Origin: CAVTJL01 sp963828215
GTDB taxonomy: Bacteria > Pseudomonadota > Alphaproteobacteria > Geminicoccales > Geminicoccaceae
DNA: 64,000 nucleotides
Reading direction: 5' to 3'
Assembly (NCBI GenBank): GCA_963828215.1
Contig: CAWHFO010000052.1
Location: 124,001-188,000 of the forward strand
Part shown: piece after piece, positions 18,044 to 28,338 of the stretch
Layout: each line of letters begins with the position of its first letter
Numbering within the stretch: the first letter of the stretch is position 1
Made by a program: the position numbers and the translations under genes
The notes under the pieces: generated by a model
Told to the model about the DNA's origin: nothing
Databases searched by the model: none
What the model saw: only the letters and a program-made list of their open reading frames with translations

Positions 18044-18784
18044 GTGCATATCGAGCCCTATCTCCACTGCCGCGGCCTCGCCAAGTCGTTCGGCAAGGTC
18101 GAGGCCCTGAGCGGCGCCGACCTCGACGTCTTCGCCGGCGAGGTGCTGGCGATCGTCGGCGACAACGGTGCGGGCAAGTCGACCCTGATAAAAATCCTGA
18201 GCGGGGTGCATCAGCCCGACCGGGGCGAGCTCCGGGTGGCCGGGACCCCGGTCCGGCTGACCGACCCGCTCCATGCCAGGGAGCTGGGCATCGCCACGGT
18301 CTTCCAGAATCTGGCCCTGGTCGATCAGCGCGACGTGGCGGCCAACCTCTTCCTCGGCCGCGAGCCGGTCCGCTTCCGCTGGTTCGTCGACCGCAAGGCG
18401 ATGCGCGAGGGCGCGCGCCGCGTCCTGCACGAGCTCAAGGTCCACGTCCCCTCGCTCGACACCGAGGCCGGCCAGCTCTCGGGCGGCCAGCGCCAGTCGA
18501 TCGCGATCGGCCGGGCGACCGCCCAGAACGGCCGCGTCATCATCATGGACGAGCCCACGGCGGCGCTCGGCATCCAGGAATTGCAGAAGGTTCTCGATCT
18601 TGTCGAGCGCCTGCGGGCCCAGGGCACGGGAGTCCTGATCGTCAGCCACAATCTGCGCCACGTCTTCACCGTCGCCGACCGCATCCTCGTGATGCGTCGC
18701 GGCCGGGTCGCCGGCGTGCGCAAGCGCGCCGAGACGACGGCCGACGAGATCGTCAAGCTGATCGTCGGCGCAGAGGCGGCGTAG
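18044..18784 (+). CDS. Sugar ABC transporter ATPase, single-domain (FrcA-like)
   Basis: 246 aa, starting at GTG. It contains one nucleotide-binding domain: Walker A GDNGAGKST, signature LSGGQRQS, Walker B VIIMDEPTAALG, and the H-loop in VSHNLRHV. Most ribose-type importers use a double-domain RbsA protein of about 500 aa. This half-size form resembles the fructose-importer type FrcA and must work as a homodimer. It lies between the binding protein and the second permease. Confidence 0.85.
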   Translation: MHIEPYLHCRGLAKSFGKVEALSGADLDVFAGEVLAIVGDNGAGKSTLIKILSGVHQPDRGELRVAGTPVRLTDPLHARELGIATVFQNLALVDQRDVAANLFLGREPVRFRWFVDRKAMREGARRVLHELKVHVPSLDTEAGQLSGGQRQSIAIGRATAQNGRVIIMDEPTAALGIQELQKVLDLVERLRAQGTGVLIVSHNLRHVFTVADRILVMRRGRVAGVRKRAETTADEIVKLIVGAEAA

Positions 18785-18791
18785 GGCAGCG

Positions 18792-19866
18792 ATGCAGGGC
18801 GCCCGGGAGGCGGCCGAGGCCGCGGCCATGGACACGCAGGCGGAGGCGGCGCTCCGCGCCCACGCCGCGCGACCTCGCGCGGCGTCCCATCGGGATGTCC
18901 GGGCCGGCACCCTGCGCCGCATCCTTCTCGCCCGCGACGCGGCGCTCCTCGGCGTCGCCATCCTCATCTTCCTGCTCTTCGCGCTGACGGCGCCGCATTT
19001 CCTCTCGAAGTTCAACCTCTTCAACACGCTCCGCAGCATCTCGCTGATCAGCATCGTCGCGGTCGGCATCACCTTCCTGCTCGTCGCCGGCGAGATCGAC
19101 CTCTCGGTCGGCTCGATGCACGGCGTGCTCACGGTCTCGATGGGCCTCCTCGTGGTCACGGCCGGCCTGAGCCCGTGGCTCGCCATGCCGCTCGTGATCC
19201 TGCTGGGGCTGCTGGTCGGGACGGTGAACGGCCTGATCGTCGTGCGGATCGGCATCCCCTCCTTCATCGTCACGCTCGCGATGCTCGTCGGCTACCGCAG
19301 CGCGGCCCTGCTGCTCACCAACGAGCGGCCGCTGACCGTGCGTGGTCGCGAGCTCTTCTATCAGGTGACGGGCGGCGACCTCATGGGCGAGATGCCCTGG
19401 CTGATCCTCTGGATGATCGTGGTCGTGACGATCGGCGGCATCGTGCTCGCCCGCACCCGCTTCGGCTCGCACGTCTACGCCGTCGGCGGCAACCCCGAGG
19501 CGGCGCGCAATGCCGGCATCGACCTGCGCCGCGTCAAGCTCCGCTGCTTCATGCTGACGGGCGCCCTCTGCGGCCTCGTCTCGGCCCTCCTGTTCGGCTA
19601 TCTGCGCGTCGCCGGCCCGACCGCCGGCACGGGCTTCGAGTTCCGCGTCATCGGCGCCGCCGTGGTTGGCGGCGTTGCCCTCTCGGGCGGCCGCGGCAGC
19701 GTCTTCGGCAGCCTCGTCGGCGCCCTCATCATCGGCATGATCACGAGCGGCATGGTGCTTTTGGGCTTCTCCCAGAATATCGGCGACGTCGCTGCTGGCC
19801 TTCTTGATCATCGTCGTCGGCTCGCTCGATCTCCTGCTGCGCCGGCATGGGGCGAGAGCCGGCTGA
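18792..19866 (+). CDS. Ribose/xylose-type ABC permease 2 (frameshift near 3' end)
   Basis: About 357 aa, a paralogue of the permease at 15.9 kb, with GITFLLVAGEIDLSVGSMHG and GIPSFIVTLAMLVGYRS, but with a long charged N-terminal extension before the first helix. An extra G near 19792 disrupts the last helix; without it the protein ends LLAFLIIVVGSLDLLLRRHG and stops at 19866. It ends the importer operon. Confidence 0.8.
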
Positions 19867-20002
19867 GGAGGCCTCGCCACCGCGGCCCCCCGGCATTGAC
19901 AGCGCCCGATCCGCTGCCTCATAGAATGCCCCCATGGGGAAGCGATCTCCCCACGAGGCGACATGCTGAAGAATCGCGTCCCATCTGATCGGAGGACGCT
20001 CC

Positions 20003-20824
20003 ATGTCGTCGACGACGCAAATCGCGATCGAGAAGCTCAACCGCCTGATCGGCACGCCGAGGTGCCCGGCGATCATCGACGTCCGCACGGCGGAGGACTT
20101 TTCCGCCGACCCTCGGCTGATTCCCGGTGCCGTGCAGCGCGAGCACGGGTCCGCATCGGCCTGGGCCGAGGCGCTCGAGGGCCGCTCGGCCGTCACCGTC
20201 TGCCAGCGGGGACGGAAGCTGAGCGAAGGTGCCGCTGCCTGGCTCAGGCACGAGGGCGTGCCGGCCGAGACGCTGGCAGGCGGGTTCGAGGCCTGGGCGG
20301 GCGCGGGCTTGCCGCTCGTGCCGACTGCCAAGCTCCCGGCGCGCGATGGTCGGGGCCGGACGGTCTGGGTGACGCGGGCGCGGCCCAAGATCGACCGCAT
20401 CGCCTGTCCCTGGCTGATCCGCCGCTTCGTCGACCCGGCCGCGGTTTTTCTTTTCGTCACGCCCGCGGAGGTCCAGTCGGTAGCCGAGCGGTTCGGCGCG
20501 GCACCCTTCGACATCGACGGTGTCTTCTGGAGCCATCGCGGCCAGACCTGCACCTTCGACACGATGGTGGAGGAGCTCGGGCTCGGCGGCATGGAGCCGC
20601 TTCTGCGCCTTGCGAAAATCGTGCGCGGCGCTGACACCGCGCGACCGGACCTGGCACCGGAGGCGCCGGGCCTCCTGGCCGCCTCGCTCGGCCTGTCGCG
20701 CATGTACGCCGACGATCTCGCCCAGCTCGAGGCGGGAATGAGCCTGTACGACGCGTTCTATCGCTGGTGCCGCGACGCCACCGCCGAGACCCACGACTGG
20801 CCCTCGACCAGGTCCGGGGCCTGA
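20003..20824 (+). CDS. Rhodanese - chromate-resistance (ChrB-type) fusion protein
   Basis: 273 aa. Residues 1-105 form a rhodanese-like domain with the active-site cysteine in VTVCQRGRKLSEGAAAWL. Residues 125-270 match the ChrB C-terminal domain (RPKIDRIACPWLIRRFVDP). ChrB-type proteins regulate or assist chromate resistance. The N-terminal DNA-binding part of classic ChrB is replaced by the sulfurtransferase domain, so an enzymatic or sensor role is more likely than direct DNA binding (inference). chrA starts two bases after its stop. Confidence 0.85.
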   Translation: MSSTTQIAIEKLNRLIGTPRCPAIIDVRTAEDFSADPRLIPGAVQREHGSASAWAEALEGRSAVTVCQRGRKLSEGAAAWLRHEGVPAETLAGGFEAWAGAGLPLVPTAKLPARDGRGRTVWVTRARPKIDRIACPWLIRRFVDPAAVFLFVTPAEVQSVAERFGAAPFDIDGVFWSHRGQTCTFDTMVEELGLGGMEPLLRLAKIVRGADTARPDLAPEAPGLLAASLGLSRMYADDLAQLEAGMSLYDAFYRWCRDATAETHDWPSTRSGA

Positions 20825-20825
20825 A

Positions 20826-22232
20826 ATGGCCAGCACCGCCATCGACTCGACGACGCCTGCCGGCTCGGCGCGCCCCTATCCGTCGTTCGCCGAGGCCGCC
20901 CGCACCTGGGCACGGGTGGCGGCGCTCTCCTTCGGCGGTCCGGCCGGCCAGATCGCGGTCATGCACCGCATCGTCGTCGACGAGAAGCGCTGGATCAGCG
21001 AGGCGCGCTTCCTGCACGCGCTCAGCTACTGCACGCTGCTGCCGGGGCCCGAGGCGCAGCAGCTGGCCACCTATATCGGCTGGCTGATGCACCGCACGGC
21101 GGGCGGCATCCTGGCGGGTGCTCTTTTCGTCCTGCCGGGCGCCCTCGCCATCATGGGCCTCAGCTGGGTCTACGCCGGCTGGGGCCATGTGGGCCTGGTG
21201 GCGGCCCTGTTCTTCGGCCTCAAGGCCGCCGTGCTCGCCGTGGTGCTCCAGGCCGTGTTCCGGATCGGCTCGCGGGCGCTGACGAACCGGGCGCTCATCG
21301 GCATCGCCGCCCTCGCCTTCGTCGCGATTTTTTTCTTTGCCGTGCCGTTCCCGGTCATCGTCGTCGGCGCCGGCCTGATCGGCTGGCTGGGCGCCTGGTC
21401 CGGCTCCGCCCTGTTCAAGGCCGGCGGCCACCATGGCCGGAACGGAAAAGGCCCGAGCGACGCGGACAGCCTGCTGGGCGCCGAGCTGCCGGCGCACGCA
21501 CGGCCCACCGTGGCCAAGGCGCTACGCGCGGCATCGGTATGGCTGGCGCTCTGGCTGGTTCCGGTGGCCGTCCTCCTGGCGATGCTGGGCACCGGGAGCA
21601 CTTTCGGCCAGATCGCGATCTTCTTCAGCCAGATGGCCGTCGTGACCTTCGGCGGCGCCTATGCGGTGCTGGCCTACGTCGCCCAGCAGGCCGTCCTGCA
21701 CTATCACTGGCTGCAGCCGAGCGAGATGCTGGACGGCCTCGGCATGGCCGAGACCACGCCCGGCCCGCTGATCATGGTCACCCAGTTCGTGGGCTTCATG
21801 GCGGCCTTCCGCGATCCCGGGGCCCTGCCGCCGATGCTGGCCGGCACGCTCGGCGGGCTGCTCACCACCTGGGTCACCTTCACGCCCTGCTTTCTCTGGA
21901 TTTTTCTGGGCGCACCCTTCATCGAGGCCCTGCGCGGCAACCGGGCCCTCGCCGGTGCCCTCTCCGCGGTCACCGCCGCGGTCGTGGGCGTCATCCTGAA
22001 CCTCGCCGTCTGGTTCGCGCTCCACAGCTGGTTCCGCGAGGTGCGCCCGGTGCGCACGCTGGGCCTCGCCTTCGACGCGCCCGTGCTCCTCAGCGTCGAC
22101 CCCTGGGCGGTGGCGCTCTCGATCGCCGCGGGGGTGGCGATCTTCCGCTTCCGGACGGGCATGATCCCCACCCTCCTGGCCTGCTCCCTGGCCGGGGCCG
22201 TCATCCGGCTGGCGCTCGGCGGCCACCCATGA
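20826..22232 (+). CDS. chrA: Chromate efflux transporter ChrA
   Basis: 468 aa, long-chain ChrA with two homologous CHR domains. The N-terminal half has FGGPAGQIAVMHRIVVDEKR and LLPGPEAQQLATYIGWLMH; the C-terminal half has VVTFGGAYAVLAYVAQQAV and AETTPGPLIMVTQFVGFMAA. It pumps chromate or sulfate-like oxyanions from the cytoplasm. It directly follows the rhodanese-ChrB gene. Its last ~95 bp are found again, diverged, at 24.7 kb. Confidence 0.95.
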   Translation: MASTAIDSTTPAGSARPYPSFAEAARTWARVAALSFGGPAGQIAVMHRIVVDEKRWISEARFLHALSYCTLLPGPEAQQLATYIGWLMHRTAGGILAGALFVLPGALAIMGLSWVYAGWGHVGLVAALFFGLKAAVLAVVLQAVFRIGSRALTNRALIGIAALAFVAIFFFAVPFPVIVVGAGLIGWLGAWSGSALFKAGGHHGRNGKGPSDADSLLGAELPAHARPTVAKALRAASVWLALWLVPVAVLLAMLGTGSTFGQIAIFFSQMAVVTFGGAYAVLAYVAQQAVLHYHWLQPSEMLDGLGMAETTPGPLIMVTQFVGFMAAFRDPGALPPMLAGTLGGLLTTWVTFTPCFLWIFLGAPFIEALRGNRALAGALSAVTAAVVGVILNLAVWFALHSWFREVRPVRTLGLAFDAPVLLSVDPWAVALSIAAGVAIFRFRTGMIPTLLACSLAGAVIRLALGGHP

Positions 22233-22496
22233 ATCGGGCCGCACCATGGGCACGTGGCGGATGTCCGACCACGTGCCGCTCTGGACGGCGATGTGAGCCG
22301 AACCCATGGAGTCCGCCTGCGCTCTGCCGCGCCGCGCCGAGCAGAGCGCGGCCATGCACCCGGCCGCTTTTTGGGCGTTAGGCTCCTCGCGGCTGAGGGA
22401 GCAGGGGGCCACCCCGCCCCTCTTGTCAGGCCCGACCGGCACCGGGTCTCGCTCCCCGACGCAGTCGGCTGCGAGCTCCCCTCGACCTCGGCTCGC

Positions 22497-24510
22497 TTAC
22501 TCTGGCCGCACCGTGATGGTCTGGCCGGCGTAGCAGTTGTTCGTGTCGGTGATTTCCGCCACCGTGGCGCGATCGTCGGCGCAGGCGATCAGGCGATAGG
22601 CGCCGGACGCGGAGGACGGAATAGTGGCTTCGGCCACCTCACCGGCAGCCGAGCCGTTCGCAACGAGGCTCGGCACCGGCGTCACCGCGCCGAGCAGGAT
22701 GTCGTCGTCGGACTTGGCCGCGTCCCGCGAGAGGTAGAAACGCGTGGTCGAAGCGCCTGCGGTGGCGGAGCCGATATTGCGCGTCATCTGCGTTATCGAC
22801 AGCTTCTGACCGCGTGTCACGCTACCCGGAAGCGCGAGCGAGCCGTTCACCATGAGGTCGGCGCAGCCGTCACTCGCTTGGCCGAACCATACCAGCCGGC
22901 CCTTCTGGACACCGCCCTCGCTCGTGTACGCCGAGCCGAGGAAGGTGTCGCTGCAGTTTCCGTACGGGCGGACGCTGCCATAGTGACCCCAGCCGTCCGC
23001 GCCGCTGGTCGAGTTGGCAATCGCGTGCATCTGGATGCCCGACCAGTTTCGAGGGTCGGTCAGGATGAATCCCTGCACGTTCGGGAACCTGCCGCCGCCC
23101 ATGGCGTAGAGCAGCACGCCCAGATCCCCCTTTGCGTTCACCCCCACGCTCGGAAGCTGCCAGGCGAAATCCTTGCTCCAGATCTGGTGCTCGAGGATCT
23201 TCTTCAGCGAGCCGGTCTCGAACACGGCCACACGGACATGCGGGAATGGAAAGTCCCTGTCCTCGTCGCCCATCCACAGCCAGCCGATGGTGTTGCCGGA
23301 ACGGAATCCGCTCATGCGCCCATCATGCTGGTCCGTGCACGGGTCCTGCCCGTCGGGCAGCCGGCAGTGGCCGTCATTGTCATCGTAGTTGGAGATGTCC
23401 TTGTCCTTCTTGTCGAGCTTGGAGGAGCGAATCCGCGATCGAGTAGATCCGCAAGTTGTCCCCTTCCAGTAACCCGGGCACATGAGCCGCTAGGTACATG
23501 GTCGAGCCCGCATTCTGGACGGGACTGATATAGGGCTCGCCCTTCTCGTACCAGTAGCTGTACTCGATGTGACAGTCCTCGTCATCGAGGTCGTCGAGCG
23601 GAATTCGGAAAATAAGAGCCCCGACCCTGGGATCGTTCGAGGCGTCAGCCGGATCGCTTGCCTTGTTCGCATCGCGTACGTTGGTGGTGATGTACAGGTA
23701 CTTGGTCGTGTGCGATACCTGATTGAAGTCGAACCACTGCCCGTAGTCGAGCTTGAAGTTCGCGTTGGGCTCGAAATTCCAATTGCAACTGTCCGCTTGG
23801 GACAACAGCGCCGATCGCCCGCGGAACAAACGCAGCTTCAGCGCGTTCCGCAGCGCCCTTGCGTCGTAGCGATACTGAATGAGCCAGAACACCAACGAAT
23901 GGTCGCCCCGATCGACGGCATAGGCCACTTGATCGCAGCAGAATCCGCCATAGACCTCGTCAGCCGACGGGTCCAGGGCCTCCGACGCGAAAGTGAGCCC
24001 ATTGTCGCTCGAGGTGTTGGCATAGAAGTTGCCGGTCACCAGGATTCCGTTGCGGTCGTTTGCCGCCGTAGGCTCGACGGCGCTGCCGCCGCTGGTGCCT
24101 GATACGGTATCGCGGAAGACCGTGAACCCGCTCATAGCGCTGAGACGCGCCGTGCTTGCTGCAGGTGCCTCGGCCGTGGCGGGCACGGTCGGCGCGAAAC
24201 GCTGACGCTCGAGCCTCGATGGCTTTGGCGCCTCCGCCTGCCCGTGACGGCCCGGATAGGCTTCCGGCTCCGCCATTACCGCCGATTGTTGCCTATGCCG
24301 TCGGAGTGGTCGGGAATCGCCGTCGATGGAGCCAGCGCCGGCCCGGGTGTCCTCGGGGCGCGGTGGCGGTGCCGCGGTGTCGGCCTGGGCCAGCGTGTAG
24401 GTGCCGGCAATGGGAGAGACTATCCGCGAGTTGGCGGCGATGGCCGATCCATTGCCCGCCATAATTGCCGCTAGTAGAATGACCGGACAAATTTCCCGTG
24501 GGCGGAGCAT
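22497..24510 (-). CDS. Secreted protein with C-terminal CARDB-like domain (one frameshift)
   Basis: About 670 aa. The N-terminus MLRPREICPVILLAAIMAGN is a Sec signal, followed by a proline/charge-rich stretch. The middle (SDNGLTFASEALDPSADEVY, FCCDQVAYAVDRGDHSLVFW) resembles exo-alpha-sialidase/BNR-like propeller proteins that I cannot name further. Near 23423 an extra C breaks the frame. The C-terminal ~110 residues (TQMTRNIGSATAGASTTRFY, VAEITDTNNCYAGQTI) look like a CARDB adhesion-type module. Base composition is lower in GC than the neighbours, suggesting acquisition. It lies between chrA and a diverged copy of the chrA 3' end. Confidence 0.65.
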
Positions 24511-24691
24511 CGACTAACCTCCCGAGGAAGCCTGGTGATCTCTACCGCCCAATCTATTACTCTACCATCGAAGGGCGACGGGAGCAAGGCTCGAGCTTAT
24601 CAACCCAAGAAGATGCAGAATCGGGGCGGCGGCGGCAGCCTCGAGGCACGGCGATCGCGCCGCGCCCATCAGGAGCAGATCAACCAGTAGC

Positions 24692-24794
24692 CGCGGCGGT
24701 GGCGATCTTCCGCTTCCGCACCGGCATGATCCGCCTCCTGGCCTGCTCCCTGGCCGGGGTCGTCATCCGGCTGGCGCTCGGCGGCGCTCAGTGA
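24692..24794 (+). pseudogene. Diverged second copy of the chrA 3' end
   Basis: This stretch encodes VAIFRFRTGMIRLLACSLAG and then VVIRLALGG before a stop. It is nearly the same as the last 33 codons of chrA (22133-22232), with scattered substitutions and a 3-bp deletion. No start or other chrA sequence precedes it. It marks either an old duplication or the tail of a lost second chrA. Confidence 0.75.
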
Positions 24795-25163
24795 CGAGGT
24801 TGGGGGCATTGGCGGGGTTGCGGCGCTACGGCATCTCCCGGAACGCCGCGCGCGGCCAGGGGCTGGGCCAGACCTTCGCGCAGGTGCCGGGCGCCTTCGG
24901 CGAGCCGCTGCCGCAGCTCAGGCGCCTCGGCCGGCAGATCGACCTCAGCCAGCTCACGGGCGAGGCGCTTCGTCGACGGGCTCGCCAAGACTGGCCAGCT
25001 CCAGCACTGGCCGCACCCGCCGGTGGCCGAGTTCTCGCGGATGATCCAGATCATCGGCGAGGACCTTCACCTTATGCTCGCGGGCGAGGCGGCGCCGGCG
25101 GCAGCGCTCGCCGCGGCCCAGGGGCGGATCGACCGCATGATGCGCGCCGCCGGGCACTATTGA
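24795..25163 (+). pseudogene. 3' remnant of an ABC solute-binding protein gene
   Basis: From about 24966 one frame reads FVDGLAKTGQLQHWPHPPVA, then GEDLHLMLAGEAAPAAALAA and ends RMMRAAGHY, the usual C-terminal helix pair of family 1 solute-binding proteins. The preceding ~170 bp are in another frame (RYGISRNAAR) and cannot be aligned with confidence. It has no signal peptide and no start. Confidence 0.5.
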
Positions 25164-25231
25164 TCCCCCGCGCGTCGTGTGGCCGGGCGGGGCCCCCACG
25201 GAATCGCGTGCGATCCAGCGCCTCTTAGTCC

Positions 25232-26883
25232 GCATTTCCCGGATGCGACGGCATCTCGGTGACCTTGAGTGCCGGTTCTGGTAGATATTTCAGAGCGATA
25301 GAGACGGCGGAGCGAGTGCAGAATGGCGGACGCGACGGGTGAAGCCAGGGAGCCGCCGCTCAGGGTCGCCTTCGACCGCCGGATCAAGCTGGAGTTCCAT
25401 GGGGCTCGGATCACCACCGACGCCGGACTGCTCGCCTATCGCGAGCTGGACGACACCTTCGGCCTGACCACGATGGCCGCGTTGAGACTTGCCGAGGGTC
25501 GGCGTGGAATGAACATCCGCCACCGGCTGCTCGGCTTGCTGCGCCAGTCGGTCTACGGCCGCCTCGCCGGGTACGAAGACGTCAACGATGCCGAGCGGCT
25601 CGCCCGCGATCCGGTGATGCGCGCCATCGTCGGCCGCGAGGGTACGGACCGACCGGCGGCCTCGACCAGTCAGATGGGCCGCTTCGAGACCGAGTGGCTG
25701 GCATGCGAGGCGAACCTCGCGGCGCTCACGGACCTGTCCGGCGCCTGGATCGACCGGGTGCACGTGCGGCGACCACCAGACGGCATCATCCTCGACATTG
25801 ACAGTTCCGAGAGCCCGACCCATGGCCAGCAGGAGGGCTCGGCCTGGAACGGGCACTTCGGCTGTACCTGTTACCACCCACTCTTCGTCTTCAACCAGTT
25901 CGGCGACCTGGAGCGCAGCATGCTGCGACCCGGCAACGTGCACAGCGCCGAAGGCTGGCGGGAGGTGCTGGAGCCGGTGATCGCCCGTTACCGCGAGCGG
26001 GGCCTGCCGCTCTGGTTCCGCGGCGACGCGGCGTTCGCCAAGCCCGAGCTCTACGATCTGCTGGAAGCTGAGGGTATCGGCTACGCCATCCGCATGCCGG
26101 CCAATGCGGTCCTGCAGGAGCGGATCGGCCATCTGCTGACGCGGCCCATCGGCCGGCCGCCGAACAAGCCACAGGTCTTCTTCGCCAGCTTCAGCTACCA
26201 GGCGCAGAGCTGGGCCAGGCCGCGGCGGGTGGTGGCCAAGGTCGAGTGGCACCAGGGCGAACTCTATCCGCGCGTCGGCTTCATCGTCACCAACATGACG
26301 CGGCCGGCCGAGCAAGTCAGCAAGTTCTACAATGGCCGCGGCACCGCCGAGCAGTGGATCAAGGAGGGCAAGTTGGCGCTGCGCTGGACCCGGCTCTCCT
26401 GCCACGCCTTCCGTCACAACGCGGTGCGACTGCAGCTCCACGCCCTGGCCTACAACCTCGCCAACTTCCTGCGCTCGCTGGCCTTGCCGCGGGAGGTTGA
26501 GCAGTGGTCGCTCACGACCTTGCGCGAGAAGCTGGTCAAGATCGGCGCCCGGATCGTGCGGCACGGGCGGTACATGGTCTTCCAGCTCGCCGAGGTGGCG
26601 GTGCCGCGAGCGCTCTTCGCCGAGATCCTGCGCAGGATCGACCGCTTGCGAGGACCGCCCATGGTAACGGCCTGACCGGAGCGGACCCTGGAGCCGCCAG
26701 TGTCGAGGGGAGGTCCATGCGCCGAAGGTCGGGTAGAGCCCGCCGGAAGCCGGCGGGCAGACCTGTGGCGAGGTCTCGCATCGCCCACGCCGACCGTGGC
26801 CGCAGCTTTGACGGGTCCTCGGTTGACGCACAACCCTTCGAGGACCACTGTCACCCCGAGAACGGAGGCTATCTGGGCAATTT
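25232..26883 (+). mobile_element. IS1380-family insertion sequence, apparently complete
   Basis: About 1.65 kb, the normal size of the family, with one transposase gene. The outer ends are imperfect inverted repeats: ATTTCCCGGAT (25234-25244) against the reverse complement of 26871-26881 (ATTGCCCAGAT), with a second block GGTGAC / GGGTGAC farther in. Target duplications could not be defined. It separates the gene scars at 25 kb from the ABC operon at 27 kb. Confidence 0.75.
25323..26675 (+). CDS. IS1380-family transposase
   Basis: 450 aa, full length and uninterrupted. The DDE catalytic core is visible as DGIILDIDSSESPTHGQQEG (first Asp), LWFRGDAAFAKPELYDLLE (second Asp) and KFYNGRGTAEQWIKEGK (Glu). 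The N-terminal ITTDAGLLAYRELDDTFGL is typical. It is the only intact transposase gene in the window, so this copy may still be active. Confidence 0.95.
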   Translation: MADATGEAREPPLRVAFDRRIKLEFHGARITTDAGLLAYRELDDTFGLTTMAALRLAEGRRGMNIRHRLLGLLRQSVYGRLAGYEDVNDAERLARDPVMRAIVGREGTDRPAASTSQMGRFETEWLACEANLAALTDLSGAWIDRVHVRRPPDGIILDIDSSESPTHGQQEGSAWNGHFGCTCYHPLFVFNQFGDLERSMLRPGNVHSAEGWREVLEPVIARYRERGLPLWFRGDAAFAKPELYDLLEAEGIGYAIRMPANAVLQERIGHLLTRPIGRPPNKPQVFFASFSYQAQSWARPRRVVAKVEWHQGELYPRVGFIVTNMTRPAEQVSKFYNGRGTAEQWIKEGKLALRWTRLSCHAFRHNAVRLQLHALAYNLANFLRSLALPREVEQWSLTTLREKLVKIGARIVRHGRYMVFQLAEVAVPRALFAEILRRIDRLRGPPMVTA

Positions 26884-26984
26884 AGCGCTTGTCAGGCCGT
26901 GAGCCATCGGGACAATGTGCCTGGACGGGAGCGGGGCGGTCGCCTCGGTGCCGGCCGTCGAACGATGAAAAGAGGAGGGAAGCC

Positions 26985-28331
26985 ATGCGGCGTCGCGATT
27001 TCGGTGCTCTCGCGGGCGGAACGGCCCTGTCCCTGGCGCTCGGATCGCGGGCCGGCTGGGCGGCCGACTTCGATCTCGAGGCGACGAGCGGAGAGACCGT
27101 CTACTTTCGCGGCTGGCAGTACAAGACCGACATCGTCCAGGATAATGTAAGCCGCTACAACAAGGCGCTGAACGGCAAGGTCGACTATGCGACGGTGACC
27201 GGGGACTATCCCTCGATCATGGAGCAGAACCTGATGTCCGGCGCCGAGCTGGACGTGCTCTACGCCAATCCGTCCCAGGCCTGTCGGTATTTCGACGGCA
27301 CCTGGATCATGCCGGCCGAGGACCTGCCCAACGTGGCCGAGGTCAAGGCCGACCTCTACCCCAATCTCGCCGACGCCTGGACCTACAAGGGCAAGCTTCT
27401 GGGCCTGTCCTATTTCGTCAGCACGCGCGGCGCGATGCACGTCAACCTGAAGAAGTACGGTGAGGCCGGCCTCTCCGACAAGGATTTCCCCAAGGACTGG
27501 GACGCGCTCTACGAGCAGGTCTACGCGCTGAAGGACAAGGGCGTGCCGCAGCCCTACCTGCCGCACTGGTTCAGCGAGTGGTACGGGATCTCGTGGGCCT
27601 TCGTTTTCGAGGTTCTGAACCGTGGCGGCAAGGTCGCCGATCCGGAGACCCACAAGCCGGTGCTGACGACCGACAAGGACGGCCCGGCCTACAAGACCCT
27701 GGCGGCCTGGAAGAAGCTCTGGCAGTCGAAGCTCGTCCCCGAGGAGGTTTTTACCTACAACGAGAGCGCCTTCATCGAGGCCTACGCCTCGGGGCGCTTC
27801 GTCTTCAGCCCGCAGCAGCTCTACGATCTCGAGACCTTCAACCGCAAGGACCGCTCGCAGATCGCCGGCCAGGCGAGCCTCCTGCCCTACCAGGGCCAGA
27901 GCTGGGGCCTGCTCGATTCCGCCATGTACCTGATGACCAGCCGCAAGCGCGACGACGCCCTGACCGACGACGTCAAGCGCTTCGCCAGCTGGTACGGCTT
28001 CAAGGATCAGGACGGAAAGATTTTCGTCGGCCAGCGCTGGATGGAGGAGTCGATGCTGTTCTCCGGCTACAAGTCGGTGATGCAGAGCGACGCCACCGCG
28101 GCCCGCATGAAGAAGGCGCTGGCCCGGCCGGGCGACGTCCAGGTCGTGCTCGACGTCTACGCCAACACGCCCTATCCGCGCGGCATCTGGAACGTGGTCT
28201 GGGCCGAGGAGTTCAACAGCTGGCTCAAGGAGACCCTGCCGAACTTCCTCCTCCAGGACGGGGCGATCGAGGACGTGATCAACGGCGCCATCGGCAAGAT
28301 CAACGATCTGAACGACAAGTACGGGATCTGA
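26985..28331 (+). CDS. Extracellular solute-binding protein (family 1)
   Basis: 448 aa. ATG at 26985 follows a perfect AGGAGG. The N-terminus MRRRDFGALAGGTALSLALG is a Tat-type signal (RRRDF) ending near GWAADF. The body is a bilobed sugar-binding protein (YPSIMEQNLMSGAELDVLYA, GLSYFVSTRGAMHVNLKKYG). It is the first gene of a complete importer operon running to 32.2 kb. The promoter region lies just outside the right end of the IS1380 element. Confidence 0.9.
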   Translation: MRRRDFGALAGGTALSLALGSRAGWAADFDLEATSGETVYFRGWQYKTDIVQDNVSRYNKALNGKVDYATVTGDYPSIMEQNLMSGAELDVLYANPSQACRYFDGTWIMPAEDLPNVAEVKADLYPNLADAWTYKGKLLGLSYFVSTRGAMHVNLKKYGEAGLSDKDFPKDWDALYEQVYALKDKGVPQPYLPHWFSEWYGISWAFVFEVLNRGGKVADPETHKPVLTTDKDGPAYKTLAAWKKLWQSKLVPEEVFTYNESAFIEAYASGRFVFSPQQLYDLETFNRKDRSQIAGQASLLPYQGQSWGLLDSAMYLMTSRKRDDALTDDVKRFASWYGFKDQDGKIFVGQRWMEESMLFSGYKSVMQSDATAARMKKALARPGDVQVVLDVYANTPYPRGIWNVVWAEEFNSWLKETLPNFLLQDGAIEDVINGAIGKINDLNDKYGI

Positions 28332-28338
28332 GGGCGGC

